From positions 9,725,480 to 9,789,479 of the forward strand of contig OX393573.1 of NCBI GenBank assembly GCA_947652115.1: 64,000 nt of DNA. The letters run 5' to 3'. This DNA comes from Blastomussa wellsi. Taxonomy: Eukaryota; Cnidaria; Anthozoa; Scleractinia; Plerogyridae. The notes under the pieces were generated by a model. It saw only the letters and a program-made list of their open reading frames with translations, was not told where the DNA came from and did no database searches. Position numbers and translations under genes: made by a program. Of this stretch, positions 34,301 through 58,700 are shown in pieces (the stretch's first letter is position 1; every line of letters starts with the position of its first letter).

Positions 34301-37300
34301 CTGGTGAGCCTGCATCTGGTAAGCCAAACACACTATTAGTTGATTGTGGTGCAACTGCCCATATTATTACTGATGTGTCTAAGTTCACAAAGTTTGATGA
34401 CACATTTAAACCAGACAAGCACTTCATTGAATTAGCAAATGGAACTCGAGCAAATAATGTTGCCCAAAAAAGAGGAGATGTTGATATTACTATCGTTGAT
34501 TCGTCTGGAACACCTGTCAAGGCAACTTTGCGAAATGCTCTCTTCATTCCGTCTTACCCTCAGGACATTTTCTCAGTCCAAGCTGCTACAGAGAGGGGTG
34601 CCAGTGTGACTTTCCAACCAGATTCTGCTGAGCTGATGTACAAGGATGGCACAAAGTTCATTATTGAGAAGCATGGCAGATTGTATTATCTGAACACCTA
34701 CGATAACTTCACTGACTCTGATTCTGTGAACTGTGTACGCTCTATTAATGAGTGGCACCAAATCCTGGGACACTGTAATTATGATGACATTATGAAACTA
34801 GAGCATGTTGTTGATGGTATGAAGGTTAGCCATAAGAGTTCTTTTAAACCTAGCGATTGTAATGTATGTTTACTAGGAAAACTTACACAGAATAGGAATA
34901 GAAAGCCTGATGCACGTGCAACTGCCCCACTAGAGCTAGTTCATACTGACCTCGCTGGACCTGTTGATCCAGCCTCTAAGGAAGGTTTTAGATATTGTTT
35001 GGCCTTTACAGATGATTTTTCAGGTGCTGTTTTTGTCTACTTTCTGAGAAAGAAGAGTGACACAGTGGCTGCTTCAGAGAGATTTTTGGCAGATTCAGCC
35101 CCTTATGGTAAGGTGAAATGTATGAGATCTGACAATGGTGGTGAGTTTATTTCTGGGGATTTTGAGGCTCTTCTGAGGAGGAATCGCATAAGGCACGATA
35201 CCTCTGCCCCCTATTCCCCACACCAGAATGGCACAGCTGAGCGGCACTGGAGAACCCTATTTGAAATGGGGAGATGCCTGCTCATACAATCCAGTTTGGC
35301 TAAAGAGTTCTGGCCATATGCTGTTATGGCAGCAGCTTACACGCGCAATAGGTGCTATAACAACCGCTTAAAGCAAACACCATACTTTGCTCTCACAGGT
35401 CGTAGACCTAACTTGTCTAAAATGAGAGTTTTTGGATCTGAATGTTATGCCTACAAGCAGGAGAAAAAGAAGCTAGACCCTAGGTGCACTAAAGGGATTT
35501 TTCTGGGGTACGATAAGCTAAGTCCCGCTTACCTTGTGTATTTCCCAGAGATTGGTAAGGTGATGAAGCACAGGGTGGTAAAATTCCCTTCGAAGAGTGT
35601 TAATGAGAAACACACTCAAACAGGAAGTCTATCAGGTGATGAAGATGATTTCATGTTGTTACGGCGCAACACTAACCCTGATATGTGTAGTGCATCTGGT
35701 GTTAACAAGTCTGAGGAAATCTTAGGCGAACAGGGTGAGAACACTAACCCTGATATGTGTAGTGCATCTGGTGTTAACAAGTCTGAGGAAATCTTAGGCG
35801 AACAGGGTGAGAACACTAACGCTGATATGTGTAGTGCATCTGATTTTAATAGGTCAGAGAAAGTCTCAGGTGAACAGGCTGAGAAGCTTGTGACTGAAGA
35901 CAAAACTGATGGGAACCCTCAATCAGTGACTGAGGGTGCGAGATACCCCACCAGGGAGAGGAGACGCCCAGCATACCTTAATGACTATGTTACTAAACTG
36001 GATGAGATTATTGCTGAGGGTGACCAGGTATTATCCAGTGTTGATTATTGTTATAAGGTTTCAGCTTTTCCCCAGACATACCAAGAAGCAATTGAATCTC
36101 CTGAGTCAGAAAATTGGAAGGCAGCAATGAGAGAAGAGATGGATTCTCTTATCGAGAATGAGACATTTACTCTAACTGCTCTACCAGAGAGTAGAAATTC
36201 AGTGGGGGGTCGTTGGGTGTACACTATCAAAGAAGGTTCTGATGGTGCTAAAACCTACAAGGCAAGGTATGTTGCTAAAGGCTATAGCAAGGTGAGGGGT
36301 GTAGATTATCAGGAAACATTTGCCCCTACAGCAGATCTCACATCAGTACGTGCTCTGTTGCAAATAGCAGCACAACATGATTTGATTCTACACCAGATGG
36401 ATGTCAAAACGGCATACCTAAATGCACCCATTGATTGTGAGATATATATGGACCAAGCTGAAGGTTTTGAAGCCCCTAGTAGTTCCCATGGGAGACTTGT
36501 GTATAAGTTAAACAAATCCATGTATGGATTGAAGCAATCGGGTAGAAATTGGAACAATGTGTTGCATTCTTTCCTACTGGATAACCAGTTTGTTCAGAGT
36601 CCAGTTGACAACTGTATGTATACTAAACAGTTTGGGAGTAAAATGGTTATAATACTTGTTTGGGTCGATGACATCATTATTGCAGCAAGTGACATGGTTC
36701 TGATGTCTGAGGCTAAACAAATGCTGCAGGAGAGATTTCGCATGAAGGACCTGGGTAGACTTTCATATTTCTTAGGTATTGATTTTGAACAGGGTGATGG
36801 CTTTGTGAAGATGAACCAGAGAAGATACTTAAGCAAAGTCCTTGAGAGATTTGAAATGTCTGATTGCAAGCCAAGGGCCACACCTTCTGAGCAGAAACTT
36901 GAGTTTGGTGGTGAGACACCTTGTGATCCCAGAAGGTATCGTGAAGCTGTTGGTAGCTTGGTTTATGCTATGACATGTACTAGACCAGACATATGTTGGG
37001 TGGTAAGTAGGTTGTCACAGTTTCTTTCCTGCCCACTTCAGGAACACTGGACTGCAGTGAAACATGTTTTAAGGTATTTGAAGGGTACTCTACACTATGA
37101 GCTATGTTACCGGAAATGTGATGATGGCCTTACTTTGGTTGGTTATTGTGACGCTGACTGGGCATCATCGACAGATGATAGGCGAAGTACCAGCGGGTAC
37201 TGTTTCAGTCTAAACAAAGCTGGTCCTCTTATTTCCTGGAAGTCCAGGAAACAGCCAACGGTAGCTCTCTCATCTTGCGAGGCAGAGTACATTGCACTGT

Positions 37301-40300
37301 CGGCTGCTGTGCAGGAGGGTCTTTACCTCACTCAGCTGTTGAGAGACATTGATGAGGTGTGTGGACCCGTTGTGATTTTTGAAGATAACCAGGGTGCAAT
37401 CGCTCTATCTAAAAACCCTGTAAATCGGCAGAGATCAAAGCATATTGACGTCCGTTATCATTTCATTCGAACAGTGCAAAACAATGGTCAGGTTGTTGTC
37501 AAATATTGTCCCACAGCAGATATGGCAGCTGACTTGATGACTAAGGCAGCAACAAAGTTCAAGTTGCAGAAATTCAGGCATTACATTTTTGGATAGAATG
37601 CATGGTTTTAGTTTACAAAACTTTTGTTCCTGTTCATAATCGTGCATAATGTTGTTATGGTTTACATTTAATAAGATAATTATGTTAACATGGTAATGTC
37701 CTAGTTAATATGAGATCAAGTGGGGGTGTTACAGAATGTGACCTCATATATGTAGTACAAAGTGATTGTAATAAAAAAGTTCCCGGATCAACTTCCTTCG
37801 GGTCTAACGTAACTGACTCATGTGCTCTGAATGTGTTCGTGTAATCCTTAAAATCTCACCCCATCATGACAGCAGAAGTGACTCCAACATTATTAACGTC
37901 ATTATGAAAGCCCGCCCAAAGTATATTAATCAGTAGTACCTTGTTACCACTAAGCCAACAAAATTATGTGACACATTGAAACCCATCTCTGAAAAGGCGT
38001 GATGTAATTCACGGCCCTCTATAGCTCCTGATCGGTCAGAATCGTATCTATCAAAGGCACCTTTCCATTGCTGAATATATTGCCAAAGTTGTTGGAACTC
38101 TTGAAAATTGATGGTGCCAGACTGATCTTGGTCAAAAATGCCTGATAAAAGACACAGTAACAAAAATAAAAATTCTTTGCTAATCAAATCTTACTGTGAT
38201 GCAAAAATTCTAGGGACACTAACAATATTTTCAGCGGAATCAAAATACATGTACATGCATGTGACCCATGTGACACTGAAGTCATGATTTGTAATGGAAA
38301 ATGTCACACTATAAAATTAATAGCCAATGGCTTCCGTCAGCCCAGCACTCATGAGCTGCACTTTAATGTAAACAGCAACAGTTGCATTCTTCTGTAAGTT
38401 TTTTTCCAGCTTTGTCTTGTATAAGCTTCAATCTGCTGTTTGCAGTTGTACAGTAATTATTAAACCCTTCTGTAAAAGTTTACTGATAAGCTCAAAGGCA
38501 AGCTAATTTAGTTTCCTCTGAAATTGCTGCATAAGGACAAGAGTAAGACACCAAATTGCGTGATGCCTCATCAAATAGACATGGTTAATTAAATTTAAAA
38601 AAGGACATTGCCTGTAAGAAAACAATAAACAGAAAAAATACCAATCATTAGCCTGCAGGTTTCGCTGTTGAAGTGAGACCAGTTTCCATTGAGCAGTGCT
38701 TGTTGCAGCTCATCAGCTGTTATTTGACCTGATCTGTCCCTATCTACAGTAATGAACCAATGCCACAAGGTAGGATCAGCTCCTGGAGGAGGAGCTGATG
38801 GTCCTCCATAACCCCCTGGGTACCCCCCACCAGGAGGTGGATAGCCCATCTGAGAGGGATAGCCAGGACCAGTGCCATAACCTACAAAACCAAACATCTC
38901 ATTAGCTTAGTTGCAAAAATGGGCATTTGTTTAGGAAAAGCTTCTCAATACCAACTGCTGGTCAATAGAGAAGTGAACTGACAGGTTACCAACAGGTTAT
39001 TGACAAGCTACTAACAGTCTAACAATAAGTTAAGTTTGCTACAGAATAGACAGAAAAAGAGCACCTGTACAAGAAACGGCTTCAAAACCCTGAAACAAAT
39101 AGTTATAATTATGTGTATCTTACCACTATCTTTAGTTACCAATCAGGGGTCAGCATAGAAAATATAGATTGTGGAATATTCCGTAAAAACTTATTAATAA
39201 TTTTCTCATGCCTGTATGGAAAATGTGGGATATGATAGCACTAAATAACACATTTTAAAAAATATATAAACTCCAAAATGAAAAACAAAAATTTTATGAA
39301 AAATGAATAAGATTTCTGATTTTTGAAAGCAAAGACACTGGGGATGAGTCGCTGGGACATTAATCTTGTTCTCAAAGGCTGCGAACCTTGTGGTCTGCGG
39401 AACCTTTGTACATCTTCGGAAATCTTTGTCCATATTCGGAAATGTTTGGAAATCATCGTGATATCTTCAGAAATCCAGGCTCCTCCAGGGTTAAAGGTCT
39501 CACGCGTTTGGATAAGAAAATTTTGGCAGGTATACAACAGTCAACCAACAGGTTTTTTCAGGGAGCTGTACATGTTCTTCACAATTACCCAAAAAGGCAC
39601 TGTTTGTCTGTTTCCTGAGAGGTACAATGTACATTCCAATTCAAGTGATCAGGGCACTGTGAAGCCCAAAGTTTACATATTTCCATGTGATAAATCTGAG
39701 ATATAAATTTTGCCAAAGAATACGTAGCAAAGGTACTACCGATTTGAGATCAGACTTGGCTATGCCGATGATATGAATAACTTTGTCAACCCAAGCCTCA
39801 ATCAAACGGTCATGATAGTTGATAGTTCCAGCTTTCATGTGTGTTTGAACACAAACTATCATTTGATATCTTGCATGGCTATCACCAAACAGTTTGGACG
39901 TGCTCAAATTTGACATGATAGTTGATAATAGCTTTTACCAACTATCATCAACGTTCATGGACTGATCGCACGATAATCAATGATAGTGAATGAGAGTCGA
40001 GATCACCCACAGGCAGCCCAAGCTCGCGTTGTGATCAGGATCATATTGTATAAAAGCTGTCATGGCAAAAATATAAGAGTTTGTATGGGAATATTTTACA
40101 ACACCTTTTAGCAAACCGAAATACTGCAAATCTTAAATAAAATTGCCTTACCTTACTTCCACTGTGTTTTTATTCTTGTCTGAACGCTTATTTTGCCGAT
40201 TCGTGGCCATTTAGGCGAGTTATCGCTTTCTGGGNNNNNNNNNNNNNNNNNNNNNNNNNNNNNNNNNNNNNNNNNNNNNNNNNNNNNNNNNNNNNNNNNN

Positions 40301-40602
40301 NNNNNNNNNNNNNNNNNNNNNNNNNNNNNNNNNNNNNNNNNNNNNNNNNNNNNNNNNNNNNNNNNNNNNNNNNNNNNNNNNNNNNNNNNNNNNNNNNNNN
40401 NNNNNNNNNNNNNNNNNNNNNNNNNNNNNNNNNNATGAACAAATTTAATATCTAATCTTACATTTCTGGGAGAACTTTTGTACAAAAATAATGAACAGAT
40501 GCTGTACAATGAACAAGTCAAATTGTTCTAACCTTGTGCACCGTATGCATGTGAGCCACGGCCTGCAGGTGGCCCACCGTAACCAGGATATTGACCCGCC
40601 AT
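31305..40602 (-). CDS. PEF1: Peflin (penta-EF-hand protein), four exons, 226 residues
   Basis: Exons on the minus strand are 40602-40533, 38881-38642, 38141-37940 and 31473-31305 (681 nt with stop, phases 1, 1 and 2, all GT-AG). The N-terminus is Gly/Pro/Tyr-rich ([23 protein letters not shown]), the peflin hallmark. EF-hand loops follow at residues 70-81 ([12 protein letters not shown]), 107-118 ([12 protein letters not shown]) and 137-148 ([12 protein letters not shown]), all with acidic ligands at positions 1, 3 and 12. EF4 is degenerate and EF5 ([14 protein letters not shown]) is in the last exon. Peflin pairs with ALG-2/PDCD6 and acts as a calcium-dependent adaptor at ER exit sites, including CUL3-KLHL12 ubiquitylation of SEC31. 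Intron 1 contains the 200-N gap. Intron 3 (6.5 kb) carries a copia element. Confidence 0.92.
31620..31740 (-). mobile_element. SINE head fragment, minus orientation, in peflin intron 3
   Basis: On the minus strand TGGTCAGACTGGTTAGTGTG resembles a tRNA box A region. The body block TTTCTTGGGCAAGACACTTT is shared with the SINEs at 5284-5530 and 63650-63935. Only the first 120 bp or so are present. Confidence 0.6.
31811..31914. repeat. Palindromic MITE (GGGCCATACTGGGAAAATAT ends)
   Basis: GGGCCATACTGGGAAAATATC at the left pairs with GATATTTTCCCGGAATGGCC at the right, with a GGTCTGTAC/GTACAGAC-type inner stem. Inside peflin intron 3. Confidence 0.65.
32700..33240 (-). mobile_element. Decayed GIY-YIG/Penelope-like retroelement fragment
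   Basis: Minus-strand frames encode a [20 protein letters not shown] segment, then [20 protein letters not shown] with AGCNACYV (the cysteine-rich lead into a GIY-YIG domain). In a shifted frame [17 protein letters not shown] follows. This order is characteristic of Penelope-like ORF C-termini. Frameshifts and the lack of the reverse transcriptase body mark it as a relic. The copia element at 33246 is inserted directly next to or within it. Confidence 0.65.
33246..33408 (+). repeat. 5' LTR of the copia element
   Basis: 163 bp, TG...CA ends. It contains the gag-pol start codon at 33385, so the first eight codons are encoded by the LTR. Confidence 0.95.
33385..37596 (+). CDS. Copia gag-pol polyprotein, 1403 residues, intact
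   Basis: One uninterrupted frame holds the copia order. The N-terminal Gag (UBN2 type) is followed by a CCHC knuckle ([14 protein letters not shown], 231-244), a protease with DCGA (Asp320), and a GAG-pre-integrase WHQILGH at about 457. The integrase core has Asp522, Asp583 and Glu619 with the expected 35-residue D-E spacing. The reverse transcriptase has Asp1006 (QMDVKTAYL) and VDD at 1094-1096. RNase H has Asp1256 (DADWASS) and Glu1299 (CEAEY). All catalytic residues I can check are present. A 24-residue repeat occurs three times between integrase and RT. There is no frameshift between gag and pol, typical of copia. The ATG lies inside the LTR and the frame reads through the primer-binding site. 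Confidence 0.93.
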   Translation: MTAEVTPTGYGPRRDVPGRFGRLIFDGDERKYEQWEIKFLGYMRLQKLKDVLVSESWDEENDASKNEEAFAELIQFLDDKSLALVMRDATDDGRKALQILRAHYAGTGKPRVISLCTELTSLVKSANEPVTDYVIRAETAATALKNAGETVTDSLLIAMVLKGLPQSYKPFVVVVTQSEKQQTFSEFKASLRSFEDTEKARTADDTDSILKAEDNFQRPKPPVRGKGNPTCFNCFQQGHIARFCPNKPKGGKWCNTCRSRSHSDQACRHKRKKGDKVNQVSEKTDQDIEHSFVFETNAYEDENNVSGEPASGKPNTLLVDCGATAHIITDVSKFTKFDDTFKPDKHFIELANGTRANNVAQKRGDVDITIVDSSGTPVKATLRNALFIPSYPQDIFSVQAATERGASVTFQPDSAELMYKDGTKFIIEKHGRLYYLNTYDNFTDSDSVNCVRSINEWHQILGHCNYDDIMKLEHVVDGMKVSHKSSFKPSDCNVCLLGKLTQNRNRKPDARATAPLELVHTDLAGPVDPASKEGFRYCLAFTDDFSGAVFVYFLRKKSDTVAASERFLADSAPYGKVKCMRSDNGGEFISGDFEALLRRNRIRHDTSAPYSPHQNGTAERHWRTLFEMGRCLLIQSSLAKEFWPYAVMAAAYTRNRCYNNRLKQTPYFALTGRRPNLSKMRVFGSECYAYKQEKKKLDPRCTKGIFLGYDKLSPAYLVYFPEIGKVMKHRVVKFPSKSVNEKHTQTGSLSGDEDDFMLLRRNTNPDMCSASGVNKSEEILGEQGENTNPDMCSASGVNKSEEILGEQGENTNADMCSASDFNRSEKVSGEQAEKLVTEDKTDGNPQSVTEGARYPTRERRRPAYLNDYVTKLDEIIAEGDQVLSSVDYCYKVSAFPQTYQEAIESPESENWKAAMREEMDSLIENETFTLTALPESRNSVGGRWVYTIKEGSDGAKTYKARYVAKGYSKVRGVDYQETFAPTADLTSVRALLQIAAQHDLILHQMDVKTAYLNAPIDCEIYMDQAEGFEAPSSSHGRLVYKLNKSMYGLKQSGRNWNNVLHSFLLDNQFVQSPVDNCMYTKQFGSKMVIILVWVDDIIIAASDMVLMSEAKQMLQERFRMKDLGRLSYFLGIDFEQGDGFVKMNQRRYLSKVLERFEMSDCKPRATPSEQKLEFGGETPCDPRRYREAVGSLVYAMTCTRPDICWVVSRLSQFLSCPLQEHWTAVKHVLRYLKGTLHYELCYRKCDDGLTLVGYCDADWASSTDDRRSTSGYCFSLNKAGPLISWKSRKQPTVALSSCEAEYIALSAAVQEGLYLTQLLRDIDEVCGPVVIFEDNQGAIALSKNPVNRQRSKHIDVRYHFIRTVQNNGQVVVKYCPTADMAADLMTKAATKFKLQKFRHYIFG
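33409..33420 (+). promoter_or_regulatory. Primer-binding site for initiator tRNA-Met (half-molecule type)
   Basis: GGTTATGGGCCC is the exact complement of GGGCCCATAACC, the anticodon stem-loop of metazoan initiator tRNA-Met, and abuts the 5' LTR. It is in frame within gag (codons for GYGP). Confidence 0.75.
35668..35883 (+). repeat. 72-bp coding tandem repeat, three copies, in copia pol
   Basis: Units at 35668, 35740 and 35812 encode [24 protein letters not shown] 24-residue blocks. The first two are identical and the third is diverged. They lie in the flexible linker between integrase and reverse transcriptase. Confidence 0.9.
37727..37889 (+). repeat. 3' LTR of the copia element
   Basis: 163 bp, matching the 5' LTR except for two adjacent bases. 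It ends CTCCAACA and is followed by the TTATT duplication. Confidence 0.95.
39700..40030. repeat. Repeat rich in ACTATCAT/ATGATAGT motifs in peflin intron 1
   Basis: Short inverted motifs (CATGATAGTTGATAG, CAAACTATCATTTGATA, CATGATAGTTGATAATAG, CCAACTATCATCAACG) alternate over about 300 bp, giving many possible hairpins. No coding content. The segment at 39330-39500 (repeated CTTCGGAAAT motif) also looks dispersed. Confidence 0.4.
40235..40434. other. Assembly gap of 200 N
   Basis: Exactly 200 undetermined bases inside peflin intron 1. The true size is unknown. The peflin frame is complete without it. Confidence 1.
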
Positions 40603-40786
40603 CTTGTTTCTTGCTTTTGTTTGTGCTTATATGAAGCAGCAATCGGGCCATAAATCGAGTGCCGCGGCAGAGCTCACGCGCTCCTTTGTCGCCGGGGTGG
40701 AGTTCGCTTTGGTCTTCTTTGATTACGAAACCTTTTCCGTTGGTAAAGTCTTTTTCCAAATCTACAAACTCTTACTTTGGTAAAGA
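40603..40786. promoter_or_regulatory. Bidirectional promoter between peflin and ADH5
   Basis: 184 bp separate the divergent start codons. The centre is comparatively GC-rich (GTGCCGCGGCAGAGCTCACG) and no TATA box is obvious. Both genes are probably transcribed from here. Confidence 0.6.
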
Positions 40787-54808
<14,022 letters not shown>

Positions 54809-55450
54809 TAATAAAATTTAATAGGCACATTTAAAACAGTAAACATTTGCTGTCACTGCCTAACAACTATAATTATATCTATAATGTTGAGCAACATCAA
54901 ATTCAAACTCGGGTAGGTAAATACAGTACCACTCAAAAGTAAGTTGACAGTCTTGACTCGATCCTCGAAACTCGATCCTTGATCCTCAAAGTTTTCGAAG
55001 TTTTCATCAGTATTTATCAACATAACTCTAATAACACATTTTATTTTTTTTTCCAAGCATCGGAGCGGGCCGGAATCCTAAATCCTCGAATTTGATTGGC
55101 TAATCACGCACACGTGACCGGTCCATCCTTTTACGATACGGCCCACGTGCCGGATATTTTTCCCGCTCATGTCAATTGATGCAAAACTCTTGCGGCGAGA
55201 CAAGTTTTACTCACAAAAAATTGATGTTCTTGCTCACCCACCTTTGTAAATGAAAGGAAAAATTAGCAGTGGAATTAAAGGCCTTGAAGGTCTCCAAAAG
55301 GCGAGTATTCATTTTATTTATTACAGAATCAAGTTTTAGTTCACGGCCGTTTGCCGATCGTTGTTTGCTCGTTCGCACTGATTTTCATGCCAGTTGTATT
55401 TCACTGCAAGTTGCCGGTTTTCAGACTCCAGTTAGTATTTAAAACACCGT

Positions 55451-55757
55451 TGTTTGATCTCCGGTTTCAACATATAATACACACCGTTTCCTTCCGTTGT
55501 CTCACGTTTATTTCGCCCGATCTAAAACGTTTCCAGCACGAAACAAGCACAACTTTGGCGGCTACTACAAACTCTAGCTCACATGAAAACACTCTCGTCC
55601 TACGAGCACATGCTAGATTCCCTCTCGCTAGAGGGGGGGTACAACAATTCAAGACAATGTCAAAGTCACTTCCGGTCTCCTACCGAGACACCGGTTTCCG
55701 GTTTGCTACTCGAGACTAATAACAAAACGATTAAACTAAAATGTTCAGCTTTCAACA
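55451..55757 (-). repeat. 3' LTR of the BEL/Pao element
   Basis: 307 bp, matching 61201-61507 at all but two positions. Confidence 0.92.
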
Positions 55758-55793
55758 TCCTCCACCTCGCAACTTGCGGTAGTAAGTTGCGAC

Positions 55794-58700
55794 TCAGTCT
55801 CTAAAGCGACTTGGACAGACTATCTCTCTTCCACTCCGAGTCCTTTGTGGCATGGGGACTTCGTGTTCAGCTTCTTCTCCACCGTCTGTCATCTCGGCTT
55901 CACTGTCCAAAATCTCGTCATCCTTATCAGCATCCTCTGGTAGCCTTGTGATTGGCGGGAGATTGTGAGATTCAGCACAAATCTCCAGTTTGTACAGTTT
56001 GCGAACTGGTCGCGTCAGCATACCCGACTTCACCTGTACAATAGCAGCATGACATCTTCCATCTCGCCCAATAATGAGCTGTCGAACAACGCCCATCTTC
56101 CAATTAAGACGCTTTTCTCTGTCGTCAGCTACAAGGGCAACCTCTCCGACTTTCAAAGGGTTTGGTCGAGTCTTCCAAACTTCTCCTTGTGAACCCAGCA
56201 CTTGATGCAAGTATTCTTTCCTCCAAAGGTCATTCATGGAGGACAGCCACATTTTTCTTTGTCGAAATTCATCAGAGAGGTTCAGTTCTCTTTCTTCTTC
56301 CTTGAAGTCTCCTCGGGGTGGCAACAGGAACTGTTCAGGGCACAAAGGGATAGGAACACCACCATCAGGATTAGCTGACTCCCACAAGTAAGTGATAGGC
56401 CGGCAGTTGATGACTTTCTCTACTTCAGTTAGAGCAGTTACTAGTTCCTCCCAGGTAAGAACGGCGTGGCCTAACGAGCGACGTAGGAGTCCTTTGACAA
56501 TGCCCACTAACCTCTCCCAGGCTCCTGCCCACCAAGGTCCACGTTCAACCACAAACTGCCACTTCATGTCAAGATTCTTCTCTCTCACCCACTTAGCCGC
56601 CGCCACAAAGTTTGATCCATGATCACTTATGCATAACTGGGGGACACCTCGTCTGTTCATAAACCTCTGCAGTGCCTGTATCAACATTTCTGTAGACAAC
56701 GACGTCACAAGTTCTAAATGGATGGCTCTTACTGACATGCATGTGAATACAACGAACCAGACCTTGCTGTTGTCCTTCAAGTATATTGGTCCTCCAAGAT
56801 TCATACCAGTAGTTTCAAAGGGACGCTTGCAGGTCACACGACATCGAGGGAGCGGGGGTGTCTGTTCATATGCTGGAGCAGCTAAAAACCTGCTGCATTT
56901 CCTGCACTTCCGTAAAACTGATGAGACTGACTTCTTTGAGCGCAGGATTCAAATCCCTTGGCGTCTCAGTTCTGAGATAACTGTTGCAGAACCAGCATGT
57001 TGCATTTGTTCATGAATGTGAAGTACTAACTGGTCGATGACACCACACTTCTTTACAAGGACAGGATGAAGCTCATCAAAGGTTGCGTCCACTTGTTGCA
57101 AACGGCCACCCATCCTTATTAATCCACCTTCCAAGAACGGGTGTAAGGATATTAGACAAGACTGACGTAGAACAGGTTGGCCATTTTCCAGCGACTTTAA
57201 CTCCTTCGAGAAAAATTTTCTCTGCACTTGTTTCAAGATAACCATTTTAGCACAGTTCAACTCCTCTAAGGATAGCATGGCTTGACAGTTTCCAGTAGAC
57301 TTGTGCCAACGTAACATCCATGCCACGCTTCTCAATGTTCGAAGGTACTTGCTTGTCCTGGGGGTATCAATAATGTCCTCAACATACATAGGTTCCTCAT
57401 TGTCCGTTACGGCCATCATCAGCAATGCTTTCCCTGTTTCATTCTTTGAATGCTTTGGCCACTCGGTCTTAGGGCGTTTCAACCATTCTGGGCCATTCCA
57501 CCAAATCTTAGAGCCAGACAACTGGGTGACTGTCATACCTCGAGTAGGTAAGTCCGCAGGATTTTCATTTGTGGGAACCCATGACCACACTCCACCAACA
57601 GCCGTAATCTCCTCTACTCGGTTAGCCACAAACGCTCCACCGACACGCGGTCCCTGGTTAATCCACGCAAGAGCAACACTAGAATCTGTCCAGAGGAATT
57701 CATCATCTATCTTGAGCACCTCACTGTACTCTATTCTCAATGAATTGAGAAGACGAGCTCCCAGTAAGGCACCAAGAAGTTCAAGACGAGGTATTGTGTC
57801 TCCATCAGGTGGAGCAAGTCGGCACTTTGAAGCAACAAGATTCACTGTTATGTTTCCTTTAACGTCTGCTACACGAAGATAGGCTGCTGCTGCATAGGCT
57901 CTGGAGGAGGCGTCAGTGAAAACGTGAAGCGACACTCTTGTGTCCTTGTACTGAGAGGGTGTGATTCCCAACCATCGGTTGACTCTTAGTTGATTTCCAC
58001 CAGAGAATCCTTTCAACACTACTTCAACACGCCTTCGGAGATCCACACTGACTTCCTCATCCCATCCGAGCTTCTCTTTCCAACAGTCCTGGACAATTAT
58101 CTTCAGAGGAGTGACAACCGGGCTCACCAGCCCACACGGGTCGTAAATCTTAGACAGGCAGGACAATACTTCTCTCTTCGTAAGTTTCTTGGGCACAATA
58201 TCTTCCACGTCAACAAGTGGAAGAAGTTCATCAGAGTTTAAGTCCCAGCTTACCCCAAGTACTTTGTGTATCTGTTGTACCTGGCTGTCTGAAAACTCAC
58301 GGAGGAGATCTCCATCATTGGACCGAAATTTTCGTAGGTTGAAGGCACCATCTTTAAATATGCGCACCGCCTCATGCCAGAACTCTCTTGCTTTCTCAGT
58401 GTTCTCCATAGAGTTCACCGGGTCATCCATGTAAAGATTGCGGAGAAGTTGGGAAGCCATTTCTGATTTGCTGATGAAACTCTCTAGATGCTGTTTCAGG
58501 ACTACTTGAAGCAGAAATGGTGAGGATTTGGCACCAAAGAAAACCTTCTTGTATCTGTACACCTCAATCTCTCCTTGCGGGTTAAGCCACAAGAAACAAC
58601 AAACATTCCGGTCTTCATCATAGAGCGACAGCTGTAGAAAAGCTTTCTCGAGATCACCCACAACGCCACCTCTGCCAATACGGAAACGGAGAAGTATGCC

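Larger units (their letters stand above)
33246..37889 (+). mobile_element. Complete Ty1/copia LTR retrotransposon
   Basis: Two 163-bp LTRs (33246-33408 and 37727-37889) begin TGTTACAG and end CTCCAACA. They differ at two adjacent bases only (TT versus AA at about 33309). The target-site duplication TTATT is at 33241-33245 and 37890-37894. A purine tract (AAGTGGGGG) precedes the 3' LTR. GGTTATGGGCCC directly after the 5' LTR is complementary to the anticodon arm of initiator tRNA-Met, the half-tRNA primer used by Drosophila copia. The near-identical LTRs and intact ORF suggest a recent insertion. It lies in peflin intron 3, opposite to the gene. Confidence 0.95.

Noticed and set aside
38595..38897. 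Peflin exon 2 as an independent 100-residue protein
   Set aside because: The frame reads past the donor at 38642 into the intron; the spliced model joins exons with matching phase.
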